DNA of 64,000 bases, taken from positions 186,001-250,000 of the forward strand of contig JBCBEC010000004.1 in assembly GCA_038528965.1 (NCBI GenBank), given 5' to 3'. The notes below the pieces were generated by a model that saw only the letters and a program-made list of their open reading frames with translations, was not told where the DNA came from and did no database searches. Numbering within the stretch: the stretch's first letter is position 1; every line of letters begins with the position of its first letter. The stretch comes from Lewinella sp038528965. GTDB taxonomy: Bacteria; Bacteroidota; Bacteroidia; Chitinophagales; Saprospiraceae. Positions 8,415 through 18,432 of this stretch are shown piece after piece. The position numbers and the translations under genes were made by a program.

Positions 8415-10784
8415 TTATTCCTTACGTAGATGATCTGCCGGATTGAGGAGAATAGCCCGTAAACTCTGATAACTGACCGTAAGGATGGCTAACAGAATGG
8501 CTGCTCCCCCTGCCAGGGCGAAGACCGTCCAACTAATATTTGTGTGATAAGCAAAAGTGTCCAGCCAGCGGCTCATGAATAACCACGCCAGTGGAATGGC
8601 AATGATGAAGGCAAAAGCCAATGGCAGCGTAAAGTCTTTTAGTAGAAGTCCTAATAGCTGTCGACCAGAAGCACCTAATATTTTCCGGATACTGATTTCG
8701 CGCATCCGTCGAGCTGCGGCAAAGGCTGACAAGCCAAAAATGCCCAGACAAGAGACAAAAACGGCCACATAAGCGAAGAAACTGAGTAAGCGCCCCGTGC
8801 GTTGATCCTCGCTGTACAAGGCTTGCAGCTCATCATCCAAAAAGGAATAAATCAGCGGGTAATTGGGTGAAAAGCGATCCCAAGCCTGCCGAAGTGCCAA
8901 AAACGCATCCTCTCCACGTCCTGCCTCGGCTTCTATGGTCAACATTCCTGGCCAATCGTCTTGGGTAATTATTAGTGGTTCGATGGTAGCGTGTAGACTC
9001 GTAAAGTGGTAATCCTGCACTACCCCGATAATGCGCTTCGGGATACTATCAAACATGGTTAAGGTGAGGCTACGGCCGAGCGCATCCGCCGGTGTTAAGC
9101 CCAATTCCAGTGCTCCCCGTTCATTGATGATTGCTGCTTCGGTGGAATCACTCGCCCGTAGTGGATCAAAATTACGCCCAGCGACGAACGAAATATCCAG
9201 CGCCGAAAGATACTCACCCGTGGTGAGGAGGGTACGCATACGTACGTTCCGATCCATGCCCTCTATGTCCAGCGTAGTGGCATCATAAAACCCACCAGGT
9301 AAACCAGAGGCATAGCTCACCGACCGGATAGCATCCTGATCGCGCAGCCAATCGGCTAGTCGAACCCGTTGATCATAGACATCATTGTTGTAGGCCGGGG
9401 CGCTCAGGATATCTTCGGCTTGGAAACCGAGTGGTTTTTCCTGGAGGAAATCGAGCTGGTCGCGAATGAGTAGCGTTGCGCAAATCAAGGCAATTGACAA
9501 AACAAACTGCCCCGTTACCAGTACTCGGCGTAGCGTTCCGGTAGATCGCTGATCGGCTTGTAAGCCTCGCTGTACTTCCAGGCGGCTTAGATAACTGGCC
9601 GGAAACCAAGCCCCCAGCAATATGATTAGCAAACAGCCCGCCAGCGCAGCAACCATCCAACTACCTGCGGATAGCGCCACAGGAATTTCAAAATCGAAAT
9701 AAGTACTGAATGGCTGTATTAAAGCCTGACTCAACAACACAGCACCTATGGTAGACAAAACTGCCAAGGCTCCGCCCTCCAAGAGGAGCTGCCAGCGCAC
9801 CTGTTTGCGGTTTGCACCCAGGGTACGCATTACCGAAATCGTCTGTGCTCTCTCAGCGGTCCGTGCCGTCGTCAAATTGATATAATTGGCACAACCGATA
9901 CCGAGTAGAAGGAGTGCCACGATAGCGAAGACTTGAATCATACGGTAGTTGCCATGGCGTACAAAGTCATAGCGAGTATCTGCGGCGAAGTAAGTCTCGG
10001 CCACCGGTTCTAACTTCAGGTCAATCCGGTTACCATTGACTTCAAAATCATCTCCGAAGTACTTATCCATAAAGCCGGGCAAATGCGGCTCCAAATCTGC
10101 CGCAGCAATACCAGGCTGAAGTTTCAAGTAAGTCCCAAGGCTATTCCACCACCACTCGCTCCACCAATTACTATCGGTGTAGCTGATAATAGATACCAGT
10201 ACATCGTATTCCAAGTGGCTATTGGCCGGCGGTGGGGCAATGATGCCCGTAATAGTAAAAGGATCAGAAGTACCAATTTGGAAGGTCTCACCAATTGGGT
10301 TGACGGTTGGTCCAAAGAAGCGTTCCGCAGCCTCTGGTGTAATGACTGCCAAGCGAGGCTGATTGAAGACTTGGGCAGACTGTCCTTGCAGGAGCTCTAA
10401 GCCAAAGAAATCAACAAAATTGGAGTCTACACTGAAGACTTGCTCCTCAGAGTAGAAAGTATTATTGACCCGTAAAATGGGCTCATTGAAGAAGCGTACC
10501 CGCGTTGCCTCGGCAATCTCATGCGGGAAATCTGTCAGCAAAGCATCCTTAAAGGGCGCGGAGGTTACCCCAACATTGTATGGCTCATTGTTGATATCCG
10601 AAGTTCGCAACAGCCGAAACGTCCGATCCTGATCAGCAATGAACTCATCGGTCTTTAGCTCACTATAAACGTATTGGCCAATGAGCAAGGCACCGGCCAT
10701 GCTAATGGTCAAACCCAAAAGATTGAGTCCACTAAAAAGTGGTCTTTTGAGCAAGTGTCGTAGCGCCATTCTGAGGTAATGCAT
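8415..10784 (-). CDS. Two-module MacB/FtsX-type ABC transporter permease, divergent member (789 aa)
   Basis: The most divergent complete copy. The N-terminus MHYLRMALRHLLKRPLFSGL and the ending NPADHLRKE fit the family, but the first coupling segment is AERAQTISVMRTLGANRKQV, in which the usual GIRK/GVRK core is replaced by SVMRT; the second coupling segment is conventional (MREISIRKILGASGRQL). The second extracytoplasmic core has the VVQDYHFTSLHATIEPL signature. The membrane segments are otherwise intact (for example MIQVFAIVALLLLGIGCANYI). The altered first coupling helix might change how this half engages an ATPase; that is inference. The start is ATG 10784, close to charged residues MHYLRMALRHLLKR. 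Confidence 0.9.
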   Translation of the reverse strand: MHYLRMALRHLLKRPLFSGLNLLGLTISMAGALLIGQYVYSELKTDEFIADQDRTFRLLRTSDINNEPYNVGVTSAPFKDALLTDFPHEIAEATRVRFFNEPILRVNNTFYSEEQVFSVDSNFVDFFGLELLQGQSAQVFNQPRLAVITPEAAERFFGPTVNPIGETFQIGTSDPFTITGIIAPPPANSHLEYDVLVSIISYTDSNWWSEWWWNSLGTYLKLQPGIAAADLEPHLPGFMDKYFGDDFEVNGNRIDLKLEPVAETYFAADTRYDFVRHGNYRMIQVFAIVALLLLGIGCANYINLTTARTAERAQTISVMRTLGANRKQVRWQLLLEGGALAVLSTIGAVLLSQALIQPFSTYFDFEIPVALSAGSWMVAALAGCLLIILLGAWFPASYLSRLEVQRGLQADQRSTGTLRRVLVTGQFVLSIALICATLLIRDQLDFLQEKPLGFQAEDILSAPAYNNDVYDQRVRLADWLRDQDAIRSVSYASGLPGGFYDATTLDIEGMDRNVRMRTLLTTGEYLSALDISFVAGRNFDPLRASDSTEAAIINERGALELGLTPADALGRSLTLTMFDSIPKRIIGVVQDYHFTSLHATIEPLIITQDDWPGMLTIEAEAGRGEDAFLALRQAWDRFSPNYPLIYSFLDDELQALYSEDQRTGRLLSFFAYVAVFVSCLGIFGLSAFAAARRMREISIRKILGASGRQLLGLLLKDFTLPLAFAFIIAIPLAWLFMSRWLDTFAYHTNISWTVFALAGGAAILLAILTVSYQSLRAILLNPADHLRKE

Positions 10785-10885
10785 ACTGTTTAGATTTTCG
10801 GGTGATTCGTTTAAGCGCTTCGTTTGGTATGGGGTGTGGGCTGTATAGACGTATAGCTATCGGGAGTATCTCTACGGCCAGGAGG

Positions 10886-10905
10886 GGACACATCGCAATG
10901 TGTCC
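10886..10905. repeat. Palindromic repeat, divergent copy
   Basis: GGACACATCGCAATGTGTCC is an imperfect palindrome of the GACGCATTGCAATGCGTC family: the outer bases changed from GACGC to GACAC on both arms, so pairing is kept (compensatory change). It is followed by TTACAGC as in other copies. It lies in the 140-bp junction between permeases. Confidence 0.75.
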
Positions 10906-10924
10906 TTACAGCTGCTGACTACTA

Positions 10925-13387
10925 CTACTCGTTTTTTAGGGCATTTACGGGGTTGGCTAGCGCAGCTTTGATACTCTGCAAACCCACGGTGACGAAAGCA
11001 ATGGCGATAGCCAAACCGCCTGCCAGTACAAACACCCACCAGGCAATACCAATGCGGTAAGCGAAGTTCTGTAACCATTGATCCATGAAATAATAAGCCA
11101 GCGGTGAAGCGATCAACAAGGCCACTCCCACGAGCTTCAGAAAGTCTAGAGATAGTAAGCTCACTATTCCCGAAGTGGAGGCTCCCAGTACTTTGCGAAT
11201 ACTGATTTCCTTACGGCGCTTCTCCACTAGATAAGCTGCCAAACCGAAGAGCCCCAAGCAGGCAATAATGACCGCCAAGACCGTGAAGAGAATAAACACT
11301 TTCCGAGCCGTTGCTTCCTGGGTATACAGTTTGGCCCATTCGCGGTCCATGAAAAGATAGGACAGTGGTACATCAGGTTGGAAGTTGCGCCAAAGTCCTT
11401 CAATCTGGGATAGTGTAGCCTGTGGATTCCCCTCCGCGAGGCGTACACTAATTTGTGGTGTAACACCACCGCCACCACCGCCGTCCGCGTGCACCAAAAA
11501 GAGTGGCGATATATCGTGGTGTAAGGATTGGAAGTGATAGTCCTTCAGTACACCGACAATGCGGTATATCGACGGATTCTCCGGATCTGGGCTCAGCCAA
11601 CCATCGGCCGTACTGACCCGTTGGCCGATGGGATCTTCTAAGCCCATTTCACGTACCGCAGCCTCGTTAACCATAATGGATAGTGAGTCGGCAAAGTCGT
11701 CCGAGAATTCGCGGCCAGCAACCAAATCCATCTTCATACACTCCACGTAGTGTTCTCCTACAATCAATCCACTTCCGGTGGTCATTTCCGGTGCCCCTGG
11801 TGGTTTAAAAGAAATACCGAAGTAGAATTGTCCGGGTACGGCGTTGCAACCACTAGCGGCAATGACTCCGGGCAATTCTTGCATTTCATTCAGGAAAGTT
11901 TCTGATTGTTGGGCCGTAAGCCCACCTGTATTTTGGAGCGTAATGAGGCTTTCTTTGTTGAAGCCCAATGCCTTGTTTTGGGTGTAACGCAGCTGCTGGT
12001 AGATCAGGATAGTAGCAACGATTAGGAAGATCGAAATAGCGAACTGCCCCACTACCAATACGTTACGTAATCCTCCACCTTTGGTGTTTTGCAATAGGCG
12101 CCCCTGCAGTACTTCCAGTGGTTTGAAAGAGGAAATAAAAAAGGCTGGATATAGCCCCGAAGCCACACCGGTAAGCAAGGCTAATGAACCGAGTAGACTT
12201 ACATAAAATGGTGATAATAACAAGGCGCGGCTAAAACTCTTTTCCGTTAAGTCGTTGAACCACGGCAAGGCCAAGCCCACAATCACTGCAGCGATAACAG
12301 CCGCTAACGCGCTGATCAAAACCGCCTCTGCCAAGAATTGAGTAATCAGTTGCCCCCGCTCCGATCCCAATGTCTTTCGAATACCTACCTCGCGGGCTCG
12401 CCCAGCTGAGCGTGCTGTAGAAAGGTTGACAAAATTGATGCCCGCAATTACGATGATCAGCAAAGCAATGAGTGAAAAGAAGTAGATTCGACTACGTGAA
12501 CCGGGCACCTTGATTTCGCCCTCTAGCTCTGAATCAAGATATACGTCTTGTAGGGCATCTAGGGTATACTTATAGCCATTGCCCTGCTCCTGGTAAGTGG
12601 CATAGTCCACGCCAAAGTGATTGAGCACCTGACCGGAGGCATACTTAACCACCAAATCAGGGAATTGACGCTCTAGGAGTGCTGGATCAGTTTGGCCATC
12701 CAGCATTAAGTAGGTCATCGCCGAAAAACTCAGGTAATTATCATCTCCTTGGAGAAAGTCAAAACCTCCAGCAGAACGTAGGAAATCAAACCCGATATGG
12801 GAGTTATGGGGCATATCGGCGCAGACTCCAGTAACGACGAAGTTATCATCATTCTGCACCCGCTCAATCGCTTCTCCCAGAATATTTTTATTAGCCCAGT
12901 TGGGTCCAAAATACTTCTCCGCCATGCTTTCGGTCAACACCAGACCGTTGGGATCCGTAAGTACCTTATCCACTTCGCCCAACAAGAGTGGTAAATCGAA
13001 AAGCGTAAAGAAGGTAGAATCCGCTCCAACGATGTTGTCTTCCCGGTAGATTTCCTGATCAATGCGCAAGAGTTCGTTTGCCGCGCCAAAGGTGAACAAT
13101 CGACAGGTTTCTTCTATACCTGGATACTCCTCCTTCATGGCCTTGGCGTAGCTGTGCGGAATAATCGCATACTGGCGGCTACGGTCAGGATATTGGCGGT
13201 CTAGTGCTACCCGGTAAATGCGGTCGGAATTACTAAAAAAGCTATCGTAGCTGAGCTCGTCGCGGATGTAAATCACCAAAAACAAAAAGCCAGCCATACC
13301 AATGGCCAGTCCGAGCATATTCAGAAGAGTAAAACCCGGTTGGCGTTGTAAATTCCGCCAGGCGATTATGAGGTAGTTTTTAATCAT
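10925..13387 (-). CDS. Two-module MacB/FtsX-type ABC transporter permease (820 aa)
   Basis: I chose the ATG at 13387 (MIKNYLIIAWRNLQRQPGF), which matches the sibling N-termini; an upstream TTG at 13414 would add nine non-conserved residues. It is one of the longest members. Helix one is LGLAIGMAGFLFLVIYI; the first coupling segment AREVGIRKTLGSERGQL is close to that of 5922-8300. A run of six glycines (HADGGGGGGVTPQ) sits in the second extracytoplasmic core after the VLKDYHFQSLHHDISPL signature, and may be a length-variable site because it is encoded by GGT-type triplets. The second coupling segment is KEISIRKVLGASTSGIV; the ending is NPVNALKNE. The substrate is unknown. Confidence 0.9.
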   Translation of the reverse strand: MIKNYLIIAWRNLQRQPGFTLLNMLGLAIGMAGFLFLVIYIRDELSYDSFFSNSDRIYRVALDRQYPDRSRQYAIIPHSYAKAMKEEYPGIEETCRLFTFGAANELLRIDQEIYREDNIVGADSTFFTLFDLPLLLGEVDKVLTDPNGLVLTESMAEKYFGPNWANKNILGEAIERVQNDDNFVVTGVCADMPHNSHIGFDFLRSAGGFDFLQGDDNYLSFSAMTYLMLDGQTDPALLERQFPDLVVKYASGQVLNHFGVDYATYQEQGNGYKYTLDALQDVYLDSELEGEIKVPGSRSRIYFFSLIALLIIVIAGINFVNLSTARSAGRAREVGIRKTLGSERGQLITQFLAEAVLISALAAVIAAVIVGLALPWFNDLTEKSFSRALLLSPFYVSLLGSLALLTGVASGLYPAFFISSFKPLEVLQGRLLQNTKGGGLRNVLVVGQFAISIFLIVATILIYQQLRYTQNKALGFNKESLITLQNTGGLTAQQSETFLNEMQELPGVIAASGCNAVPGQFYFGISFKPPGAPEMTTGSGLIVGEHYVECMKMDLVAGREFSDDFADSLSIMVNEAAVREMGLEDPIGQRVSTADGWLSPDPENPSIYRIVGVLKDYHFQSLHHDISPLFLVHADGGGGGGVTPQISVRLAEGNPQATLSQIEGLWRNFQPDVPLSYLFMDREWAKLYTQEATARKVFILFTVLAVIIACLGLFGLAAYLVEKRRKEISIRKVLGASTSGIVSLLSLDFLKLVGVALLIASPLAYYFMDQWLQNFAYRIGIAWWVFVLAGGLAIAIAFVTVGLQSIKAALANPVNALKNE

Positions 13388-13419
13388 ACTGTTTTGCTTT
13401 TTGTCGTTTTTCAAGTTTT

Positions 13420-13439
13420 CGACGCGATGAATCGCGTCG
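13420..13439. repeat. Palindromic repeat, GACGCGAT variant
   Basis: CGACGCGATGAATCGCGTCG forms a near-perfect hairpin (CGACGCGAT / ATCGCGTCG with a two-base centre) and is followed by TTACGT. It is a sister of the GACGCATTGC palindromes with different arm bases, and is shared with the next junction at 15945. It occupies a 77-bp gap between permeases. Confidence 0.75.
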
Positions 13440-13464
13440 TTACGTCTCTTTGGTCATCATAGCA

Positions 13465-15900
13465 TCATTCATCTCGTAGGGCTCCAATTGGATTAGCAAC
13501 GGCGGCTCGTATGGCCTGGAAGCTCACGGTTAGAAAAGCGATCACCAGGGTCAATACGCCCGACAAAGCAAAAATCCACCAGTGCAGCGGGGTTTGGTAG
13601 GCGAAGTTGGTTAACCACTCCCTCATGATTAAGTAAGCTATAGGGGAGGCCAAGATCAAGGCGACACCTACCAGAACTAGAAATTCTCTTGATAGCAAGC
13701 CCACTAAACTCTGTACGCTAGCCCCCAGTACCTTACGAATCCCCACCTCTTTGCGCCGCTGTTCGGCGGCATAGACCGAGAGGCCGAATAGCCCAAGGCA
13801 AGCAATCAGGATAGCAATAAGCGTAAAGGTGCCGATGACATTAGTAAGTGTTTGCTCCGTATCGTAACGCTGTGCGATATCATCGTCCAGAAAAGAATAT
13901 TTAAAGGGAAGCCCTGGAAGTGTAGCCTCCCATTTTTGTTTGGCTTTACCCAGAAACTGCTCGTAGTCAGGTGTAGAAATATCAGCGATGGCGTAGTTCA
14001 AATCATCTACTGCCGCTGGAAACAGAGCAATAGACCTAACTTCATCTGTCAATTTCTGATTTATAATGTCTTCCACAACCCCAATAATGGTCAGCTCGAA
14101 TTTCATTCCAGAAAACTCAGAACGCAGCACCGTACCTACAGCTTCTTCCAAGGGAATTTGATATTGGTTTAGGGTTGACTCATTTACCACTACTCTACTC
14201 TTAAACTCGTCCTCGTTAATATCCTCCGGTCCCGCCATTCGACCAGCTAAGAGTTCAATTTTAAGCACATCCAGATAGTCCTCACTTACATAATTCAAGA
14301 AGACGATCTGTGCTTCCTGCATCGATTGACCGTCCTTGTACAAGGCCATATCACGTAACAGGTACTGGACCGGCGTACTAGACATGGTAGCTACGTTGTT
14401 TACTTCTGATAGTCGTTCTAAACCATCATGAAAAGCAGCTATATCATGTTCCTCTTGGGCCCCTTGAAAATCGAAGATGACCTTCTGTACCTTCTCAAAA
14501 CCCAAATCCTTGTTCAGCATGTAACTAACCTGGGTATGGATAATAAAAGCGGCGATTACCAGAATAGAGGCTACTACCATTTGACCAACGACCAGCCCTT
14601 GTCGTAACCAGGATATTTTCGACTGTTTAGTATTCCATTGATTAAACAAGGCTAAGGGCTTAAAACTCGAAAGATAGAGGGCTGGATAGCTCCCCGCCAG
14701 TAGCCCAGTAACCAGAGCAATGCCCCCGAGCAGTAGCCAATTTGCAGCTGTAAAGTCTAAGGAAATCGTAATGCCGGTCAATTCATTAAGGGTAGGCAAA
14801 AGCAGATGAATCAACGGAACAGCCAAGCCGACGGACACAACAGACAACAGCAAGCTCTCCATCAGAAACTGGCTAAAGATGGACCTCCGCGGTGCCCCCA
14901 CGACCTTACGTACGCCAACCTCCCGTGAACTACGTGTAGCACGGGCAGTAGTCAGATTCATAAAGTTGATACAAGCCACCAACTGAATAAATATGGCAAT
15001 AAGAAGCAACAGACGCAAAAAGGCCGGGCTAACATTGGAACCTACATCTCCTGAATAATCTACATTGGTGTGAATATCTAGTATGGGTTGTAGATGGAGC
15101 ACTTTTTCCATGTCCGCCTCCTGGAGCTGATCACCGCCTCGTCGCTGTAGGAATTCCGGCAACTTAGCAGCTAGCTTTTCTTGGTCGGTACCAGGGGCGA
15201 GTTTCAAATAGCCGTATAAGAAGTTGTTGCCGGCCCAGGAATCATTACCGCGCACAAACTGCCCCAAATCTCCGGCATTCATACTCAGAAACATATCTGA
15301 TTCCAGGTGAGTTGTTCCGTTACTGTAGTCAATCACGCCCGTTACCGTAAACGGATCGGCATTCCCCCAATCGCCAATTTCCATGGTCTGCCCGATGGCC
15401 ACTTCATCGCCAAAATACTTCTTCGCCAGGCGATCGGATATTACTACGGAGAAGGGTTCATTTAAGGCACTTGTGGGATCTCCCGCCAGGAAGTGATAGT
15501 TCAATATTTGAAAGAAGGTGCTATCAACGTAGTAGCCCGATGCTTCGTAGTAGGACTGTCCTCCAATTCGAATCAACTGTTCCTCTACCCCAATGGGTGG
15601 ACAAGCACGAGCGGCCAGTTCTACTTCAGGAAAATCAGCCTGGATAGCCTCTACAATTGGTGGCGAGCAGGTGGCCATATGCGTCCAACCTTGGACGGCA
15701 CCCAAGGAAAGGTCGGTTCTCACTCGTACAATCTGATCTACATCCTCATGGTGCCGGTCATAGCCGTAATGATGCTGTACGTAGAGCACCATGTACAAAC
15801 AACAAATGGTCCCCAAGGTGAGGCCCAGTAAGTTGATCGCGCTGAAGGTCTTGTGACGCGTCAGTTTGCGTAGTGCGATTTTTAGGTAGTTGACTAGCAT
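13465..15900 (-). CDS. Two-module MacB/FtsX-type ABC transporter permease (811 aa)
   Basis: N-terminus MLVNYLKIALRKLTRHKTFSA; helix one LLGLTLGTICCLYMVLYV contains two adjacent cysteines, unusual in this set. The first coupling segment is SSREVGVRKVVGAPRRSIF; a helix pair with GLLAGSYPALYLSSFKPL follows, a turn shared by most members. The second extracytoplasmic core has VEDIINQKLTDEV in place of DYHxxSL. The second coupling segment RRKEVGIRKVLGASVQSLV precedes the last three helices; the ending is NPIGALRDE. Start ATG at 15900. It sits 77 bp upstream of its downstream neighbour's chosen start and 96 bp downstream of the next gene, with a palindrome in each gap. Confidence 0.9.
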   Translation of the reverse strand: MLVNYLKIALRKLTRHKTFSAINLLGLTLGTICCLYMVLYVQHHYGYDRHHEDVDQIVRVRTDLSLGAVQGWTHMATCSPPIVEAIQADFPEVELAARACPPIGVEEQLIRIGGQSYYEASGYYVDSTFFQILNYHFLAGDPTSALNEPFSVVISDRLAKKYFGDEVAIGQTMEIGDWGNADPFTVTGVIDYSNGTTHLESDMFLSMNAGDLGQFVRGNDSWAGNNFLYGYLKLAPGTDQEKLAAKLPEFLQRRGGDQLQEADMEKVLHLQPILDIHTNVDYSGDVGSNVSPAFLRLLLLIAIFIQLVACINFMNLTTARATRSSREVGVRKVVGAPRRSIFSQFLMESLLLSVVSVGLAVPLIHLLLPTLNELTGITISLDFTAANWLLLGGIALVTGLLAGSYPALYLSSFKPLALFNQWNTKQSKISWLRQGLVVGQMVVASILVIAAFIIHTQVSYMLNKDLGFEKVQKVIFDFQGAQEEHDIAAFHDGLERLSEVNNVATMSSTPVQYLLRDMALYKDGQSMQEAQIVFLNYVSEDYLDVLKIELLAGRMAGPEDINEDEFKSRVVVNESTLNQYQIPLEEAVGTVLRSEFSGMKFELTIIGVVEDIINQKLTDEVRSIALFPAAVDDLNYAIADISTPDYEQFLGKAKQKWEATLPGLPFKYSFLDDDIAQRYDTEQTLTNVIGTFTLIAILIACLGLFGLSVYAAEQRRKEVGIRKVLGASVQSLVGLLSREFLVLVGVALILASPIAYLIMREWLTNFAYQTPLHWWIFALSGVLTLVIAFLTVSFQAIRAAVANPIGALRDE

Positions 15901-15944
15901 TTGCTTTTATTATTCCGCGGGAAGTACCCCGCTATGTTTTTTGG

Positions 15945-15964
15945 CGACGAGATGAATCGCGTCG
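15945..15964. repeat. Palindromic repeat, GACGCGAT variant with one arm mutated
   Basis: CGACGAGATGAATCGCGTCG, the same element as at 13420-13439 with a C-to-A change in the left arm that creates one mismatch in the hairpin, followed by TTACGTTTTTTT. On the plus strand the T-run directly follows the stem. It is located in the junction between two permeases. Confidence 0.7.
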
Positions 15965-15996
15965 TTACGTTTTTTTCTGGTTAGCAAAGTTTGACC

Positions 15997-18423
15997 TTAT
16001 TCGTTGCGTAAGGCCTCGATCGGATTCGCTAGTGCGGCCCGAATGGCCTGCCCACTCACGGTGACCAGTGCAATCAGCAACAAGGCAGTCCCTCCCACGA
16101 TAAATGTTGCGGGAGTCATATCTACGCTGTAAGCAAAATCAGCCAACCAGCGGCTCATGGCCCACCAGGTTAATGGCGCAGCGATGAGAATAGCCAAGCC
16201 AATCAAGCGAATCATATCTTTCGAGAGCAAAGCCCACAGTTGAGCAACAGAGGCTCCCAGTACTTTACGCAAACCAATCTCTTTGCGACGTTGCTGTACC
16301 ATAATTGCCGTCAGGCCAAATAGTCCCAGACAAGCAATGAAGATGGCTAAGCCGGCAAAACCCTGTAGCAACGTACTAGTGCGATCCTCACTGAGGTACT
16401 GCTCCGCTAGCGCTTCATCTAGAAATTCATAGTTGAAATAGCGATCTGGATAGTGGCCTTTCCAGCTTTGCTCCAGGAAGGTGAGCACCTCACTTATCTG
16501 TCCAGGATTCACTTTGACACCTATTTCGTAATACAAACCAGAAATAGGCACCATAACTAAAGGTTCGACTGCCTCATGTAAGGAATGCGTATGAAAGTCT
16601 TTCACTACTCCGACTACCTCTCCCTCTGCATCATTGACACTGATAATAATTTTGTCATTCAAAGCTAACTCAGGGTTCTCGTGTCCAAGTTTTCGAGCCA
16701 GGGTTTCGTTAATCACCACCGGCCATTGGGCACCAGACTCTGTGATGCGCTCTTCCATGAGTTGGGCATCTGTGGCCGAAAAGAAGCGACCAGCCAACAT
16801 CTTTAAATCGTAAGCCTGAGCATAGTTTTCATCTACTGGCTTAATTCCTACACTTTGCGTACCATTGCGAGGATCTTGCCCCTTAGGATAATAGGAAGTA
16901 CCAAGTCGATTACCGGAAGTAGGTGCCCCAATACTAAAACTGACACCTTCTATTCCCGCGTGGCGGTCCCACTCTTCTCGTAGTTGAGCATCCAGTCCCG
17001 GCTCACTTTGTGCTACTTGTAGAATGGCATCTTGGCGAAAGCCTAAGTCTTTATTCTTCAGAAAATCCAGCTGTTGAGATACGGTCAAGGCACTACAAAT
17101 CATCACCAGCGTGATCACAAACTGCGCTAAAACCATTCCCTGGCGCAAACGCCCTTGCCCACGGTTACTGACCACTTTGCTACTACCTAGCACTTCAGTT
17201 GGGCGCTTACGTGCAATAACCCAAGCCGGATATCCGCCAGCCACAAGACTGACGAATAACAGGCTGAGCAAAACAAATAACCAAACCGTTATGTCGGCCA
17301 AGCCGACGAAGTATATATCTCGTTGTAGTAAGGTCTCTACTTGTGGTAGGGCCCACTGTAGTATTGTTACACTTGCAATACCAGCTATTATGGCAATCAG
17401 AAAAGCCTCTCCCCAATTTTGTAACCACAGTTGCTTTCCACTCGCGCCAAGTACTTTGCGCATACCAATCATCTGGCTCTTGTTCAAGTTTTGCGCCAGG
17501 GATAGATTGATAAAATTGAAGCAAGCCATCAATAGAATGAGTAAAGCGATGGCGCCCGCTACCCAGAGGTAACGTGAACTGATCGTCGCTACACTGGTGT
17601 AACTGTCAAAACGGGTGTCAAAGTGAATGCTAGTAGCTGGCTGAAGCTCTAGTTGGTTGGAAAAACCTTCCTCCTCGCCATTCATATATTTATCCACAAA
17701 GGCAGCCAAACTACGTTCGTACTGCGCTGGATTCTGTCCCGGAGATAGTCTTACATAGGTGACTCCGCCAATGCTCACGCCCCAGCTGGTACGATCAAAA
17801 CCGTGTAACTGTTCTGGTAAAGTAGATAGCGAGACCAATAACTCCGGCTGAATATTGCCCCTAATTTGATCTGGATAGACAGCCTCTATCGTCACTTGTC
17901 GATCGTTGTCTACCTCTAGCGTCTTACCAATAGGATTATCCTCGCCAAATAGTTGTTGAGCGGTTGACTGGGCAATTAGAGCTTTCCCTGGTTCGGCTAG
18001 TATACTAGCAGCTACCTTGGGGCTTGTTTCATAATTGAATACTTCCAGAAAGCCCTCATCCGCATAGAATACCTCTTCTAGTTGTTGATGGTCCACTCCC
18101 GGACGACGTACCACTGCCGATCCTTCTGCATGAAGACCTGCAACCGCAGCGAAGTCAGATACTTCTTCCCGTAAGGCAATCGGCATGGGGTAAGGATTAC
18201 CCGCACTGTAATCCACTTCATTTGGGGTTTCAGTGATTTGAACAACCCGATAAATATCCTCCGCAGCTGCATAATGCCGATCGTAGCTCCGTTCTTGCCG
18301 AATGAACAAGAAGATGATCAAGACCGCACACAAACCTATGGTTAGGCCCACAAAATGAATTCCTGTGAAAAGCGGACTACGCCACAGTTGCCGAAATATC
18401 GTTTTCAAATTATGTCTTAGCAT
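15997..18423 (-). CDS. Two-module MacB/FtsX-type ABC transporter permease (808 aa)
   Basis: N-terminus MLRHNLKTIFRQLWRSPLF; helix one GLTIGLCAVLIIFLFI. The first coupling segment NKSQMIGMRKVLGASGKQL lacks the charged ExG found in siblings. A rigid prolyl turn AGGYPAWVIARKRPTEVLG follows the fourth helix. The second extracytoplasmic core contains VVGVVKDFHTHSLHEAVEPL, with acidic-rich loops earlier. The last coupling segment is KEIGLRKVLGASVAQLWALL and the ending NPIEALRNE. Start ATG 18423. Only nine bases separate its start codon from the end of the upstream permease (18433), the tightest spacing in the array, so these two genes must be on the same transcript. Confidence 0.9.
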   Translation of the reverse strand: MLRHNLKTIFRQLWRSPLFTGIHFVGLTIGLCAVLIIFLFIRQERSYDRHYAAAEDIYRVVQITETPNEVDYSAGNPYPMPIALREEVSDFAAVAGLHAEGSAVVRRPGVDHQQLEEVFYADEGFLEVFNYETSPKVAASILAEPGKALIAQSTAQQLFGEDNPIGKTLEVDNDRQVTIEAVYPDQIRGNIQPELLVSLSTLPEQLHGFDRTSWGVSIGGVTYVRLSPGQNPAQYERSLAAFVDKYMNGEEEGFSNQLELQPATSIHFDTRFDSYTSVATISSRYLWVAGAIALLILLMACFNFINLSLAQNLNKSQMIGMRKVLGASGKQLWLQNWGEAFLIAIIAGIASVTILQWALPQVETLLQRDIYFVGLADITVWLFVLLSLLFVSLVAGGYPAWVIARKRPTEVLGSSKVVSNRGQGRLRQGMVLAQFVITLVMICSALTVSQQLDFLKNKDLGFRQDAILQVAQSEPGLDAQLREEWDRHAGIEGVSFSIGAPTSGNRLGTSYYPKGQDPRNGTQSVGIKPVDENYAQAYDLKMLAGRFFSATDAQLMEERITESGAQWPVVINETLARKLGHENPELALNDKIIISVNDAEGEVVGVVKDFHTHSLHEAVEPLVMVPISGLYYEIGVKVNPGQISEVLTFLEQSWKGHYPDRYFNYEFLDEALAEQYLSEDRTSTLLQGFAGLAIFIACLGLFGLTAIMVQQRRKEIGLRKVLGASVAQLWALLSKDMIRLIGLAILIAAPLTWWAMSRWLADFAYSVDMTPATFIVGGTALLLIALVTVSGQAIRAALANPIEALRNE

Positions 18424-18432
18424 AATACTTAA

